A DNA stretch of 64,000 nucleotides from Chryseobacterium sp. ZHDP1 (GTDB lineage Bacteria; Bacteroidota; Bacteroidia; Flavobacteriales; Weeksellaceae), in assembly GCF_018603435.1 (NCBI RefSeq), contig NZ_CP075682.1, forward strand, positions 1,364,001 through 1,428,000, read 5' to 3'. A program made the translations under genes and the position numbers. The notes below the pieces were generated by a model. That model did not search any database. It worked only from the letters and a program-made list of their open reading frames with translations, and was not told the DNA's origin. Below are positions 46,509 through 56,400 of this stretch, in pieces. Every line of letters begins with the position of its first letter. Position 1 is the stretch's first letter.

Positions 46509-46553
46509 AATAGTATTATTTAGTGTTATATTTTAGCAATAAATAATACTATT
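46509..46553. promoter_or_regulatory. inverted-repeat operator in front of the HipB-like gene
   Basis: AATAGTATTATTTA (46509-46522) and its exact reverse complement (46540-46553) flank a 17-bp spacer immediately before the start codon, as in autoregulated HipB-type operons. It is intact although the gene is broken. Confidence 0.65.
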
Positions 46554-46720
46554 GTATTACAAATTTACCGATTTTTTTTAAATTATAACTTCCATTTTCT
46601 TACAGTTCAAATATTTTTGACTGTTTCGGCAATATTAAAAGCTCATTACTAATGATAGCTCTAAATTATTTAATAAATTAAATTAATTTAATCTTTTTTT
46701 ACTTGTTATTCAACCCCCGC

Positions 46721-46807
46721 TAAAGTATCTAAAGAAGCGCTTAGTAATGTAGATTGCAGCTCAAGATACAAAAGTGGTAAAGTTTTAAAGTGCTACAAGA
46801 TCTTTTG
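46721..46807. repeat. partial third copy of the flanking direct repeat (copy C)
   Basis: AAAGTATCTAAAGAAG, then TACAAAAGTGGTAAAG and a degenerate CTACAAGATCTTTT, match the first ~90 bp of repeats A and B in the same order and orientation. It separates the HipB remnant from the DUF4143 ATPase gene. Confidence 0.5.
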
Positions 46808-46842
46808 AAATTGCTTTTAAATAAACATTTTTAATAATACTG

Positions 46843-48291
46843 TTAATTGGTAGATTTCATTCTCAATGTATTTTCACCAATATTGTATGCATAAACACAT
46901 GCAGGCACAAAAGTGAAATTTAGATCACTTACTTTCTTTGTTCCTATTCTAGCAATTGTTGTTACCAAAGCACTATTCAATTGATTGGCTTTACAAAATT
47001 GTATGAGGCTACTCAAATCTTTTGGCATTTCATAGAAACGATTGCTCCATTTGATTTCTACCCCCCAAACTGGCTTAAATTTTTTATCGTCCACCAACAC
47101 CAAATCTACTTCTCCCTCAACTCTACCGTCTTTCCAGCGAGCATAGGTTAAATCCAAATTTTCACGGTGCATCCATTGGGACAATACTGCAGTTTCAACC
47201 ATGTTCCCCATTTCGCTGTCTGTTTCTTTAACAGGTGAAAATAGAGCCGTTCGCAAAGATGAATTGGTAAGATATACCTTAAAGCTTGTAATTCTTTTAA
47301 ATCGCTTCGCATTTACATCTACCTTGTTGAGAACCTTAATTAGGAATGCAGCGTCCAAATATTCTAAATATTTTTTTAAGGTTTCTTTTTGTATGCCACT
47401 TTCTCTTGACATTGTTTCATAAGAAAATTCATTTCCAGTGTTATAAGCGATATAAGTGAAAAAACGATTCAACTCTTGTACATCTTTTATCCCATATAAA
47501 CTGGGTAAATCTCGAAGGAGGACTTTATCTACAATATCATTTTTTACATACCGTCCCATATCTTTCTGAATTTTTTCAGATAAAACCACTTCCGGATAAC
47601 CTCCAAAATTGAGGTATTGTAAAAATTCTTTGTTTAATTCATCAATATCATGTGGAATAAAATATGGAAGTTGTTTTTCTCCATATTCTATAAAACCATT
47701 TTTCACTAAATGATTTTTGTTTTTTAAATGGATAAATTCTTGGAAAGTTAAGGGTGGCAACATAAAATCAGTAAACCTTCCTGCGCCACTTTCTGTGCTA
47801 TGCCATTTTAATGCAGCAGCGGCTGAACCTGAAACGATAAATTTTGTATTTGGATAGCTATCTACTAATACTTTTAAGTGTCGCTCCCAATCTTTTAAGT
47901 ATTGTATTTCGTCAAAAAAAACATAGCAATCTTCTAAGTTTGATATTTTTAAAGCTTCTTTGCAAAGATCTAAAATCTCTTGTAAACTAAGATGCACATA
48001 GATAGGATTATCTATAGGTACGAAAAATATACGTTGTGGATTAATTTTTTCAGCAATTAATTGATCAATAGTATGAAACATCATAACGGTTTTTCCAACA
48101 CGTCGTGGCCCCATTAAAACCACTGCACGACGAATTTCTTTTTCTTTTACAAAAGGATAAAATAACTCGAAATACAAACGTTTCGACATTTCTTTATATA
48201 CCGTCGGAATTTCCTGAGTTATCCACCAAGGATTTTCATATTGTAATCTTTCGATAATTTTTTCTGTCGGAATAAGTCTTGATTTACTCAT
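46843..48291 (-). CDS. AAA ATPase with DUF4143 C-terminus
   Basis: 482 residues. Walker A GPRRVGKT (61-68), Walker B YVFFDEIQYL (123-132), sensor-like FIVSGSAAAALK, then a winged-helix DUF4143 segment and an end with GEVDLVLVDDKKFKPVWGVE followed by IKW, a PD-(D/E)xK-like pattern. This family is widespread in prokaryotes, often mobile, and of uncertain role. It is not an Afp15-type eCIS ATPase. It starts 25 bp from a 36-bp palindrome that may regulate it. Confidence 0.85.
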   Translation of the reverse strand: MSKSRLIPTEKIIERLQYENPWWITQEIPTVYKEMSKRLYFELFYPFVKEKEIRRAVVLMGPRRVGKTVMMFHTIDQLIAEKINPQRIFFVPIDNPIYVHLSLQEILDLCKEALKISNLEDCYVFFDEIQYLKDWERHLKVLVDSYPNTKFIVSGSAAAALKWHSTESGAGRFTDFMLPPLTFQEFIHLKNKNHLVKNGFIEYGEKQLPYFIPHDIDELNKEFLQYLNFGGYPEVVLSEKIQKDMGRYVKNDIVDKVLLRDLPSLYGIKDVQELNRFFTYIAYNTGNEFSYETMSRESGIQKETLKKYLEYLDAAFLIKVLNKVDVNAKRFKRITSFKVYLTNSSLRTALFSPVKETDSEMGNMVETAVLSQWMHRENLDLTYARWKDGRVEGEVDLVLVDDKKFKPVWGVEIKWSNRFYEMPKDLSSLIQFCKANQLNSALVTTIARIGTKKVSDLNFTFVPACVYAYNIGENTLRMKSTN

Positions 48292-48316
48292 TTTTTTGCT
48301 TATTTAAACAAATTTA

Positions 48317-48352
48317 GTAAAAATAAGCACATTGCAATGTGCTTATTTTTAC
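48317..48352. promoter_or_regulatory. 36-bp perfect palindrome upstream of the DUF4143 ATPase gene
   Basis: GTAAAAATAAGCACATTG at 48317-48334 is followed directly by its exact reverse complement to 48352, with no spacer. It lies 25 bp before the ATPase start codon. The absence of a loop favours a dimeric protein-binding site or cruciform over a terminator. Confidence 0.7.
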
Positions 48353-48826
48353 AAATAACTATGAGATAGAAGATTTTTCTGTTTATTTGATTGTTATTTC
48401 CCTTTATAACTCCTTAACATTCGTCGCCTTCTCTAGCAAGTTCTAATACTCCTCTTTTCTGTAATCGGCGAATAGCTAAACTCATGATCATGTGTATCGA
48501 TTGAGATAAGTGTTTTTATTGGTTGACCCTGCATCAATTTTTAGATTCTTATCTTTTCTATTACATCCCTTGTGTATTAGCTTTCTGCGCGCAGAAAGCT
48601 TCTGTTTCGGTGCAGTCTGCCTCCATTTTTATAAAGAGCTAACACACCTGTCGGAATAATTCGAGCTTTGTCCTTTTTCTTATAGATTCTGCGATCTTTT
48701 CTGCAGTTGGCAAAATTATATAAGGTGATTTTTACAGAGGTCTGCAAGGAAACTCAGGATTTTATCTAAATTATCGTTATGATGTGTTACAATTTTATAT
48801 ATTTACTACAAACTAAATAATTTTTC
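48353..48826. other. intergenic region with a second perfect palindrome and gene debris
   Basis: A 22-bp perfect palindrome AGCTTTCTGCG/CGCAGAAAGCT lies at 48579-48600. On the minus strand a short frame MQGQPIKTLISIDTHDHEFS and onward, about 33 codons from near 48534, looks protein-like but is not recognised. A possible weak -7 box (TATATTTA, 48798-48805) lies 22 bp before the next gene. No full gene seen. Confidence 0.4.
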
Positions 48827-50140
48827 ATGACTGCAATAGTAGGAGTATTAAATTCACAAGGCATTTCAGTTGCAGCCGATAGTGCTGTAACTGTTGCAGG
48901 TACTAATGGTAAAAAGGTATATAATAGAAGTAATAAAATATTTACGCTTTCAAAATATCATCCTGTAGGTATCGCTATTTATAGTAATGCGGATCTGCTG
49001 GGCATGCCTTTGGAGACATTAATTAAGATGTACAGAAAACAGCTTGGTGATCGGTCTTTTAATACTGTTGTTGAATATCAAAATGATTTTATTAGGTTCA
49101 TAAATGGAAAATTAGGGCCGATTCCTGCCATAGTTAAAACAAGTAATTTCTATGGTTTTTGTGCGTGGGCACACTTGTCAATTATCAATAAAACTATAGA
49201 TAAATTGTATGAAAGTGATGTCGATTTAGATACTTTAACCACAGAGGAACGGACTGAAATCTATCACGGGGCAATTTCAGAAGAATTACAGCGATACTTT
49301 GTGGAGCTGGCTACCTATGATCAAGGTACTTACAGCGAATTGTCCTATGAAGATTATTGTAATGTTTATATGCAGGAACTGACGGATATTGGTAATTTTA
49401 TTGAACAGCAGATAAAGGCGGAATTTGATGATTTTACAATCAACGATGAACACCGAGAAAGAATCATGAAAGTTTTATTTTCTATAGTAAATATTGAATA
49501 TATTTTCGAAAGTTTTTGTGGTTTAGTTTTCTTTGGTTTTGGAGAGAATGAGATGTATCCCTCAAGCCATAATGTCTTAGTTGGTGCATTGATAGGAGAC
49601 AAATTAAGGATCCGGATTATCGAACCAATTTATATTCAACCCGGGACTGTTAAGAGTGCCAATATAATCCCATTTGCGCAAGGAGATGTCACTACAACGG
49701 TTTTAACCGGCGTTGATCCTATCTTTAAAAGTGAAATGAAAAATTCTGTAAAGAGTAGTTTTGAAAACGCATCCGATCAAATAGAAGCACTTTTGGGAAA
49801 TCCTGAACTATCTAATCAGATCCGGACTGCATTGACTAATATATCTCAGCAATTGATACAAGGTCTAGATGATTATCAATTTAATAGTATAACTAAACCT
49901 TTATTAGATACGTTAGCCTTTATGGGTAAAGAAGACATGTCTGAACTAGCGGAATCATTAGTCAATATTACTTCGTTAAAACGTAAATTTACTGCATTAG
50001 ACTCATCTGATGAGAGTGTGGGCGGACCTGTTGACGTTGCAATTGTTACAAAAGGAGACGGTTTTATTTGGATGAAAAGAAAACACTATTTTGATATAGA
50101 AATTAATCAATCATTTGGTAGTAAATATTTTAAAATATAG
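48827..50140 (+). CDS. proteasome-like Ntn hydrolase, stand-alone
   Basis: 437 residues. After Met removal the chain starts TAIVGVLNSQGISVAADSAV, with Thr1, and Asp17 in AADS as in proteasome beta subunits and HslV. A Lys in NRSNKIFTL (residue 36 counted from Thr1) aligns with catalytic Lys33 if a 3-residue insert is allowed. The following HPVGIAIYSNADLLG resembles the 'G..aG..aD' strand after it. The remaining ~370 residues are helical with no recognised domain, far longer than HslV (~175). A 65-residue gene follows 1 bp later. Substrate and role are unknown. The location beside defence genes suggests a stress or immunity role, but this is inference. Confidence 0.7.
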   Translation: MTAIVGVLNSQGISVAADSAVTVAGTNGKKVYNRSNKIFTLSKYHPVGIAIYSNADLLGMPLETLIKMYRKQLGDRSFNTVVEYQNDFIRFINGKLGPIPAIVKTSNFYGFCAWAHLSIINKTIDKLYESDVDLDTLTTEERTEIYHGAISEELQRYFVELATYDQGTYSELSYEDYCNVYMQELTDIGNFIEQQIKAEFDDFTINDEHRERIMKVLFSIVNIEYIFESFCGLVFFGFGENEMYPSSHNVLVGALIGDKLRIRIIEPIYIQPGTVKSANIIPFAQGDVTTTVLTGVDPIFKSEMKNSVKSSFENASDQIEALLGNPELSNQIRTALTNISQQLIQGLDDYQFNSITKPLLDTLAFMGKEDMSELAESLVNITSLKRKFTALDSSDESVGGPVDVAIVTKGDGFIWMKRKHYFDIEINQSFGSKYFKI

Positions 50141-50141
50141 T

Positions 50142-50339
50142 ATGAAAAATTTTTTGTCGAAAAGGTTAGCATATAAACAAAAAAAGGAACGTATGTTGAA
50201 AAAGGGTAGATATGAATCTAGTTTCATATTTAATATTCAGAATACTCCTGGTAATTCCATTCCAATTGAGTCCGTTTCTGCGCGTGTTGAGGATATTGTT
50301 AAGCATGAATTTTCAAAAATTGAATATGCCAATAAATAA
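50142..50339 (+). CDS. small partner protein of the Ntn hydrolase
   Basis: 65 residues (MKNFLSKRLAYKQKKERML ... FSKIEYANK), very basic at the start, no membrane segment. ATG one base after the hydrolase stop, so translationally coupled. Possibly an adaptor, inhibitor or activating factor. No family recognised. A terminator-like hairpin follows at 50483-50506, inside repeat B. Confidence 0.55.
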   Translation: MKNFLSKRLAYKQKKERMLKKGRYESSFIFNIQNTPGNSIPIESVSARVEDIVKHEFSKIEYANK

Positions 50340-50413
50340 TGTTAAAATTATGTTTGTGGCATTTTAAGCAATTGATATGGAATCTGAAAACTTTCTTTGA
50401 ATTAAAAAAAATG

Positions 50414-50750
50414 CAGTATCTAAAGAAGTCCTTATTGACGGTGTTTTACATAGATCGAGGTGTACAAAAGTGGTACACTATTAAGATGCTGCAACATCTT
50501 TTTTTTCTACTTTTCTGCACGAATCTCGTCATATTAAATACTTGTAAAACAATATTTTACAATACTAGACGAAGAATTTAAAATTTCATTGTACTGCTTC
50601 TGTACACCTCCAATCTTATAAATTATTTGTATATCAGACAATTAACATTTCCCGAATGCAACGGTGATAATTGATACATTTCGGCAGTACACCTCAATTT
50701 TCATCAATTTTAGAAAAAAATAAGTTCAGAATTTCAACAAATTATAGCTC
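50414..50750. repeat. direct repeat B flanking the Ntn-hydrolase module
   Basis: Partner of 45761-46100. It ends about 10 bp before the PtuB-like stop codon. It includes the hairpin AAGATG...CATCTT followed by eight T (50483-50506), which can terminate the Ntn-hydrolase transcript. Confidence 0.75.
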
Positions 50751-50760
50751 AGTTTTTTAT

Positions 50761-51669
50761 CTATCTAACTTCTTGGAAAGCATCTCGTAACTCGTCTTTA
50801 TATATCGCAATTTTAGAAACAACGCAACTTTCAAAATTTGCAATAATATGTCTACCCCACAAACAGTACTCATTTCTAACATTATCTAATTCTAAGACTT
50901 TAGTACACTCTGCTTCTAGCCAAACTTTTAGACCATCATCATTAATTTTACCCATTGCTCTTGCTGCGCAAGCTAATTTAATATTCTTAATAATTTCATT
51001 TAACTTAACCTGACGGGCTGCCAACAAAGGATCTCTATATAATTTCAATATATCAACTGTCTTTTCTCCTTTTTCACCAATACCCTGTATTTGTCCTACA
51101 TCATTAAATGTCAAATAAGGAGTCGGATCCTCATACTCCGGATTAATTAATAATGGTTCTTCATCTAATAAGGGAGATTGATTGGCAATACAATGTGTTC
51201 TGTCAAATGAAAGTGGTGAATTTCTTATTGGGTTTATTGCTCTGGCCCTATTGTTGAAATCAACTAAAGGAAATCTATTACCTTTTGCATTTTTACCATT
51301 ACAACTTGGACAAGATAACAAAAGGTTGCTCCACTCCAAACCCAACCAATAATAACCAAGGTGGGATAAACTATTATTATCAATTTCATCGACTTTAGCC
51401 TTTGGTCTAAAATGTTCAACCTGTAAAGTCGCTACGTGATCAACATATGATTCACAATAATAGCATTTTGGTTTATCACCCGCATCAAGATTATCTTTAT
51501 GCACAGAAAATGCTTTAAGCTTATTAACTACAACTTCATCTTTATAATAAGTAGTATTGTACTTATCACCATTCATTTCTGCAACTGCACGCTCAATTTG
51601 CCTAAATGTCCCAGGTCTTGTCAAAGGTTCGGGAATATCATTGTAATCTTTTCTAGTTATCTGAATCAT
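50761..51669 (-). CDS. ptuB: Septu-like HNH endonuclease (PtuB-like, TIGR02646 family)
   Basis: 302 residues. HNH core: CYYCE (first Cys pair), LQVEHFRPKAKV, LGLEWSNLLLSCPSCNGKNA with the second CxxC and the asparagine, then KGNRFPLVDF. This is the pattern of HNH proteins paired with an ATPase in Septu and retron systems. The start overlaps the ATPase gene by 17 bp. No reverse transcriptase is near, so Septu is favoured over a retron. It would cut nucleic acid once the ATPase senses phage. Confidence 0.75.
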   Translation of the reverse strand: MIQITRKDYNDIPEPLTRPGTFRQIERAVAEMNGDKYNTTYYKDEVVVNKLKAFSVHKDNLDAGDKPKCYYCESYVDHVATLQVEHFRPKAKVDEIDNNSLSHLGYYWLGLEWSNLLLSCPSCNGKNAKGNRFPLVDFNNRARAINPIRNSPLSFDRTHCIANQSPLLDEEPLLINPEYEDPTPYLTFNDVGQIQGIGEKGEKTVDILKLYRDPLLAARQVKLNEIIKNIKLACAARAMGKINDDGLKVWLEAECTKVLELDNVRNEYCLWGRHIIANFESCVVSKIAIYKDELRDAFQEVR

Positions 51670-53416
51670 TATCTATTCCTAATTGTATAGTTCGTTCCGT
51701 GATCTTTCTATTCAAAATTTTATAAAATGCGGCTTCTTGATAATCGTTCTCTGTTATCAAACTCTCATTTGGATTATGTTGAACATTAATTATGGAATCA
51801 AAGCCAAAAATAGGTGAGCTTAAAATTGTATTAGGTAATAGATTTGAAATGTCTATATCTAACATTGTCGCTTTGATATTATTATTCTGATCTCTTTCAA
51901 CCGTAATGAATACACTCTCTTCAGGTGCACCAATAAAAGGTATTGGACTATGGGAAGAAACAATAAATTGAATATTAGGAAATGTTCTTGAGAGGTTTAT
52001 TACTAATTCTTTTTGCGCTTTAGGATGAAGGTGTAAATCAATTTCATCTATAATAACAATCCCTCGTAATTCTGCTGGATCAAGAATGTCAGATTGTTGA
52101 TTGAAAAGACGAATCAGAATATCACCAAGCATCGCAATAGTACTTTTTGTACCAGTTGATAATTTTTCCCAAACTAAAGAATATTCTTGATTCTGATCAT
52201 TAGTAAAAATGTACTTTGTAATTTTTTTGTTATTTTCAATGGTAAATCTAATATCAACTAAATTATGAACAACATCAATTATCAAAGACTTAATATAATA
52301 TTCTCTTTTTTGAAAAAGATTCTTTTCTCGCTTTGATCCAGACCTCCAAAACTCAAACTGTTTGTCAATACTTAATAGTGGAGTTCCTACCTTAAATAAA
52401 GATTTGAAAGACTCTTCTTTATTTAATTCTTTTTTAAATTTAGCCTTATTCATCTTATCTACCACCATATCAAGTCTATATGGACCATACATTGCCAACC
52501 CTTGAATGTATGGTTTTCTTTTACCTTTTACATCACCATTTCCAATTCTATTGTATACTTGTAATTTATTTTTATAAATGAAGTTGGCAATAACTTTAAA
52601 ATTAGGATTTTCTTCAAATTCATTTTTTGACAACATTCTATTTCCCAATGTTGTTGCCATTGCTCGTAAAAGGTTCGTTTTACCAGATCCATTCTCACCT
52701 GTTAAAAATATCCACTGATTTTTTTTGTTTTTTATTTCAATCGATAAGTCATTTATTAATCCATAATCTTTTATATTAATTGAAAATAATTTCCAAGGCT
52801 TATCCTCTTTGATAACAAATTCATCTTCATTATCAATCTCTTGCTTGCGTTTTCTATACTGCCTAATTTTATTATGTCTTTTTAGAAATTCTTCTGAACT
52901 TAAAAATGAAATTTCATTTTCACTTGATCCCATCATCTCAAAAAAATCAGAATTACTCCTAATAATATCATCAATATTTTCTTTATCTGTGCGCAGGAAA
53001 AAATCAAAAACAGACTTGTAATCGTTTAGATCATATATGCGATTACTGTATTCAGAAAAAACATTATCATACTTGATGATATATTTTTTACCAATTTTTT
53101 CTAAATTTAGTGTTCTTTCTAAAAAATATCTTTCAATAAATTCTTTCTTGATAGTAGAATCTGAAACATTAATTTCCAAGGTGCATTTTCCCTTGCTATC
53201 AATTATGAAACATATATTCGGAGTTCTATTTTTCCAATCCATCCCTTCCCAAAATGATATTGCTAAATAGTTTTCATTTCCGTAAAACCAATACCCTTCT
53301 TCCAATCTATTTGCATGATTACTTTTTCTAAAAGTAAATTTTAGTTCAGAATTTCTTTTCCTTTGTTCAAGCAGATATAAATATAATTCTTCATGAACTT
53401 CAACAAGATCCAGCAT
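51653..53416 (-). CDS. ptuA: Septu-like AAA ATPase (PtuA-like) with N-terminal extension
   Basis: 587 residues. Walker A GENGSGKT (240-247), signature LSTGTKSTI (about 440), Walker B IVIIDEIDLHLHP, and the switch His in IVSSHSP: a RecF/OLD-like ATPase. The ~205 residues before the ATPase core are an added domain (GYWFYGNENYLAISFWEG) not expected in a minimal PtuA. Overlap with the HNH gene supports a two-component system. The upstream hsdR gene ends 31 bp away. Confidence 0.75.
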   Translation of the reverse strand: MLDLVEVHEELYLYLLEQRKRNSELKFTFRKSNHANRLEEGYWFYGNENYLAISFWEGMDWKNRTPNICFIIDSKGKCTLEINVSDSTIKKEFIERYFLERTLNLEKIGKKYIIKYDNVFSEYSNRIYDLNDYKSVFDFFLRTDKENIDDIIRSNSDFFEMMGSSENEISFLSSEEFLKRHNKIRQYRKRKQEIDNEDEFVIKEDKPWKLFSINIKDYGLINDLSIEIKNKKNQWIFLTGENGSGKTNLLRAMATTLGNRMLSKNEFEENPNFKVIANFIYKNKLQVYNRIGNGDVKGKRKPYIQGLAMYGPYRLDMVVDKMNKAKFKKELNKEESFKSLFKVGTPLLSIDKQFEFWRSGSKREKNLFQKREYYIKSLIIDVVHNLVDIRFTIENNKKITKYIFTNDQNQEYSLVWEKLSTGTKSTIAMLGDILIRLFNQQSDILDPAELRGIVIIDEIDLHLHPKAQKELVINLSRTFPNIQFIVSSHSPIPFIGAPEESVFITVERDQNNNIKATMLDIDISNLLPNTILSSPIFGFDSIINVQHNPNESLITENDYQEAAFYKILNRKITERTIQLGIDNDSDN

Positions 53417-53447
53417 ATTTTTTATTTTAAAATTTTAATAAAATCTT

Positions 53448-56400
53448 CTATAAAAATGAATAAGAATAAACATGCTGATAAACAGCAATACTTTTTAAAC
53501 TTACTTCTTCATCAGTATATTTATTTTCTGGAAGCCATAATAACTGTTCATAAATAGTAGTTTTTACACCTGCTTTTACTTCTCGAATTTCTTTCCAATT
53601 AGGAATATTTAACTTTTCATTTTTGAGAATTTCTAAAGTTTTTGCTGCCACTTTCTTCACTTTTTCTCTTTCTTCCTTATCCAAGTTTTTATCCTGAATT
53701 AAAAGATCAAAAATGGATAAGGTAGGTTCATCCAAATTTTCTTGATAAGCTCTTTTTTCTTCTTGTGACAGGGATTGAATAAATTCTGACAATTGTTCAA
53801 AACTGCGTACAAGTTCTACTTCAGATTTACCATTATTGTAATCTTCGATAATTTCTTTATAACGTTCATAAAACTCCAAACGTAAAGGATTCTCTTTAAG
53901 CATCTGTTCTAATTTTTGTTCCACAGCTTTATTTAGATCATATACTAATTCATTTTTTCTAGGGATTTTCTCAAATGCTTTTTTTAATGCATCAATATTT
54001 AAATTAGACAAATCTATCATTGTATAAGGATTTTCCTGAACAGTATCGACCTCAACGGAATCATTGACTACACTCTGTAAACGTAAAATAATCTCTGTAA
54101 CATCAGCACTTTTTACTTTTTGATTGAGTTTACTGTAAATGGCATCGATAGCGTTATATTGTGGAGTGTATTTTTTTGCCTGTTTTTCAGGAAAAAGTGC
54201 TTTATACTTTCTAAATACGTTTCTAGCCGCTATCTCAAATTTAGCACGGGACTCGTCATTTCTACAAACAGCATTCGCTCCATTATTTACTGCCGCAATT
54301 TTCCCCATAGCTGTAGCTTCAATTAAAGTATCTAAATTAAAGTTTTCTTCTTCTAACATTTTCACTACGTCATCAATAGCTTCCTTTATTTCGTCAGACA
54401 TTGTTTCTAACTGCTCGAATGGTTTTTGATTATCATTCTCATCTCCTTTTTTACCTTTATCTCCTTCTCCGTAGACAGCATAAGCTTTTTCTAATTGCTG
54501 ATACACATTACCATAATCAACAATAAGCCCATTTTCTTTTTCATCATCATACACTCTGTTTGCTCTGGCAATGGTTTGCATTAAAGTATGTCCTTTAATC
54601 GGCTTATCAAGATAAACTGTTGAAATAGAAGGCGCATCAAATCCAGTTATCCACATCGCACATACAATTGCCAATCGGAATGGATGCTCTTCATCTTTAA
54701 ATTCTTTTTCAAGATTTCTTTCAACCATTTTGCGACGATGCGTTTCAATATCCAAATTGATTTTTTTGAATTTATCAATTTCATTTTGTTCTGAACTGAT
54801 GACAACACAAACCTCTGTTGAAACAACTAAGTTATATTTACGTTTTAATTCCTGCTCTTCCTGAAGGTCTTTTGATTCTGCAATTTTTTGTTCCAGTTCG
54901 GTCAGATATTCTGGCCAATATTCCATAATGTAATCATACATCCGAACCGCTGTTGGCTTATCAAGTGCTACCAACATTGCTTTCCCCTGATAACCTCTTT
55001 CATTAAAATGCCAAACCAAATCTTTAGCGATCTCTCTCAGACGCGATTCTGCAGTAAGTATCGGGTATTCTTTTTTAAATAGATAAGCTAATTTCTTTTG
55101 CTGATCTTCATCAAGATTTTCATTTTCAAGAATCTCAGCCATTTGTTCATCCAATGCAGGATTATCAATATTTAGTCGCTCTCCACGATTCAAATATTTT
55201 AGTGGAAGGGTTGCTTCATCTTCAATTGCTCTTTTAAAGTCATATACAGAAACATATTCTCCAAAGATATTTTTTGTGACTTCCTGCTCCTCTTTAATGA
55301 TAGGAGTTCCGGTAAATCCTAAATATGAAGCATTGGGCAATCCAAAAAATCTCATATTTCTTGCATATTTCCCTCCTTGAGTACGGTGTGCTTCATCAGA
55401 TATTACAATTATATTTTTTCTTTCGGTGATAAGCGGGTATTCTGTTTCTAACTCAGGATCAATAGAAAATTTATGAATCAATGAAAATACATACCGATGA
55501 TTTTCACTTAATAATTCCCTAAGGTGATCTCTACCCGTTATACCTTTCTTTTTACCGGCAATTACATTTTTATTGTTAACAATTCCAACACCTGAAAATG
55601 TATCGTAAGCCTGATTTTCCAGTTCTGTACGATCTACAACAATCAAAAATGTGTAAGAACCCCCAAACTTTCGATGTATTTTCTCACAAAGAAAGACCAT
55701 AGAATATGTTTTACCCGAACCTTGAGTATGCCAGTACACTCCTAATTTCCCTTCGAGACCATTAATATTCGGAACATTTTCCAACACTCTGTTTACCCCA
55801 ATAAACTGATGGTTCTTTGCCATTAGCTTTACAATATTTCCATTGCTTTCATCGAAGAGTAAAAAGTTCTCGAAAATATCCATTAGGTTTTTAGGAGCGC
55901 AGGTTCCTCTAAGCATTGTATCTAAACTTACAATTCCTTCAGCATCTTCTGTTATACGTTTCCAGTCAAGAAAATATTTATATGGACTGGTTACAGTACC
56001 CACTTTAGCATCTGTACCATTGCTTAAAATTACAAAGGCATTGTGATAAAATAAATGAGGGATTGTATCTTTATAATCCTTGAAATTATCTTCATAAGCA
56101 GAGCGTAAATCGATAGCGTGAGATTTAAGCTCGAAGAATACTAATGGAATACCATTTACAAAACCAATCACATCAGGACGACGATTATGTAACTCGCCAT
56201 TGACTTCGAATTGCCGAACAGCCAGAAAATGATTGTTTAAATAATCTTTGTAATCAAATATTCTTAAAGTTTTCTTTTGGGTTTTGCCCTCCTCATTTGT
56301 AAATGAAACCTCAACACCATTTTTTAATAATTGATATTTGGCTTTATTTTGTTGAGCAATAGTTTTATCTGCTTCTTTTTGAACAATTTTTTCTAAAGCT

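Noticed and set aside
46843..48291. The DUF4143 ATPase as the missing Afp15 of the eCIS
   Set aside because: Its C-terminus has the DUF4143/PD-(D/E)xK pattern, and repeats and a TA remnant separate it from the eCIS.
50761..53416. Retron system
   Set aside because: The HNH and ATPase pair also occurs with retrons, but no reverse transcriptase or msr/msd-like sequence was found nearby.
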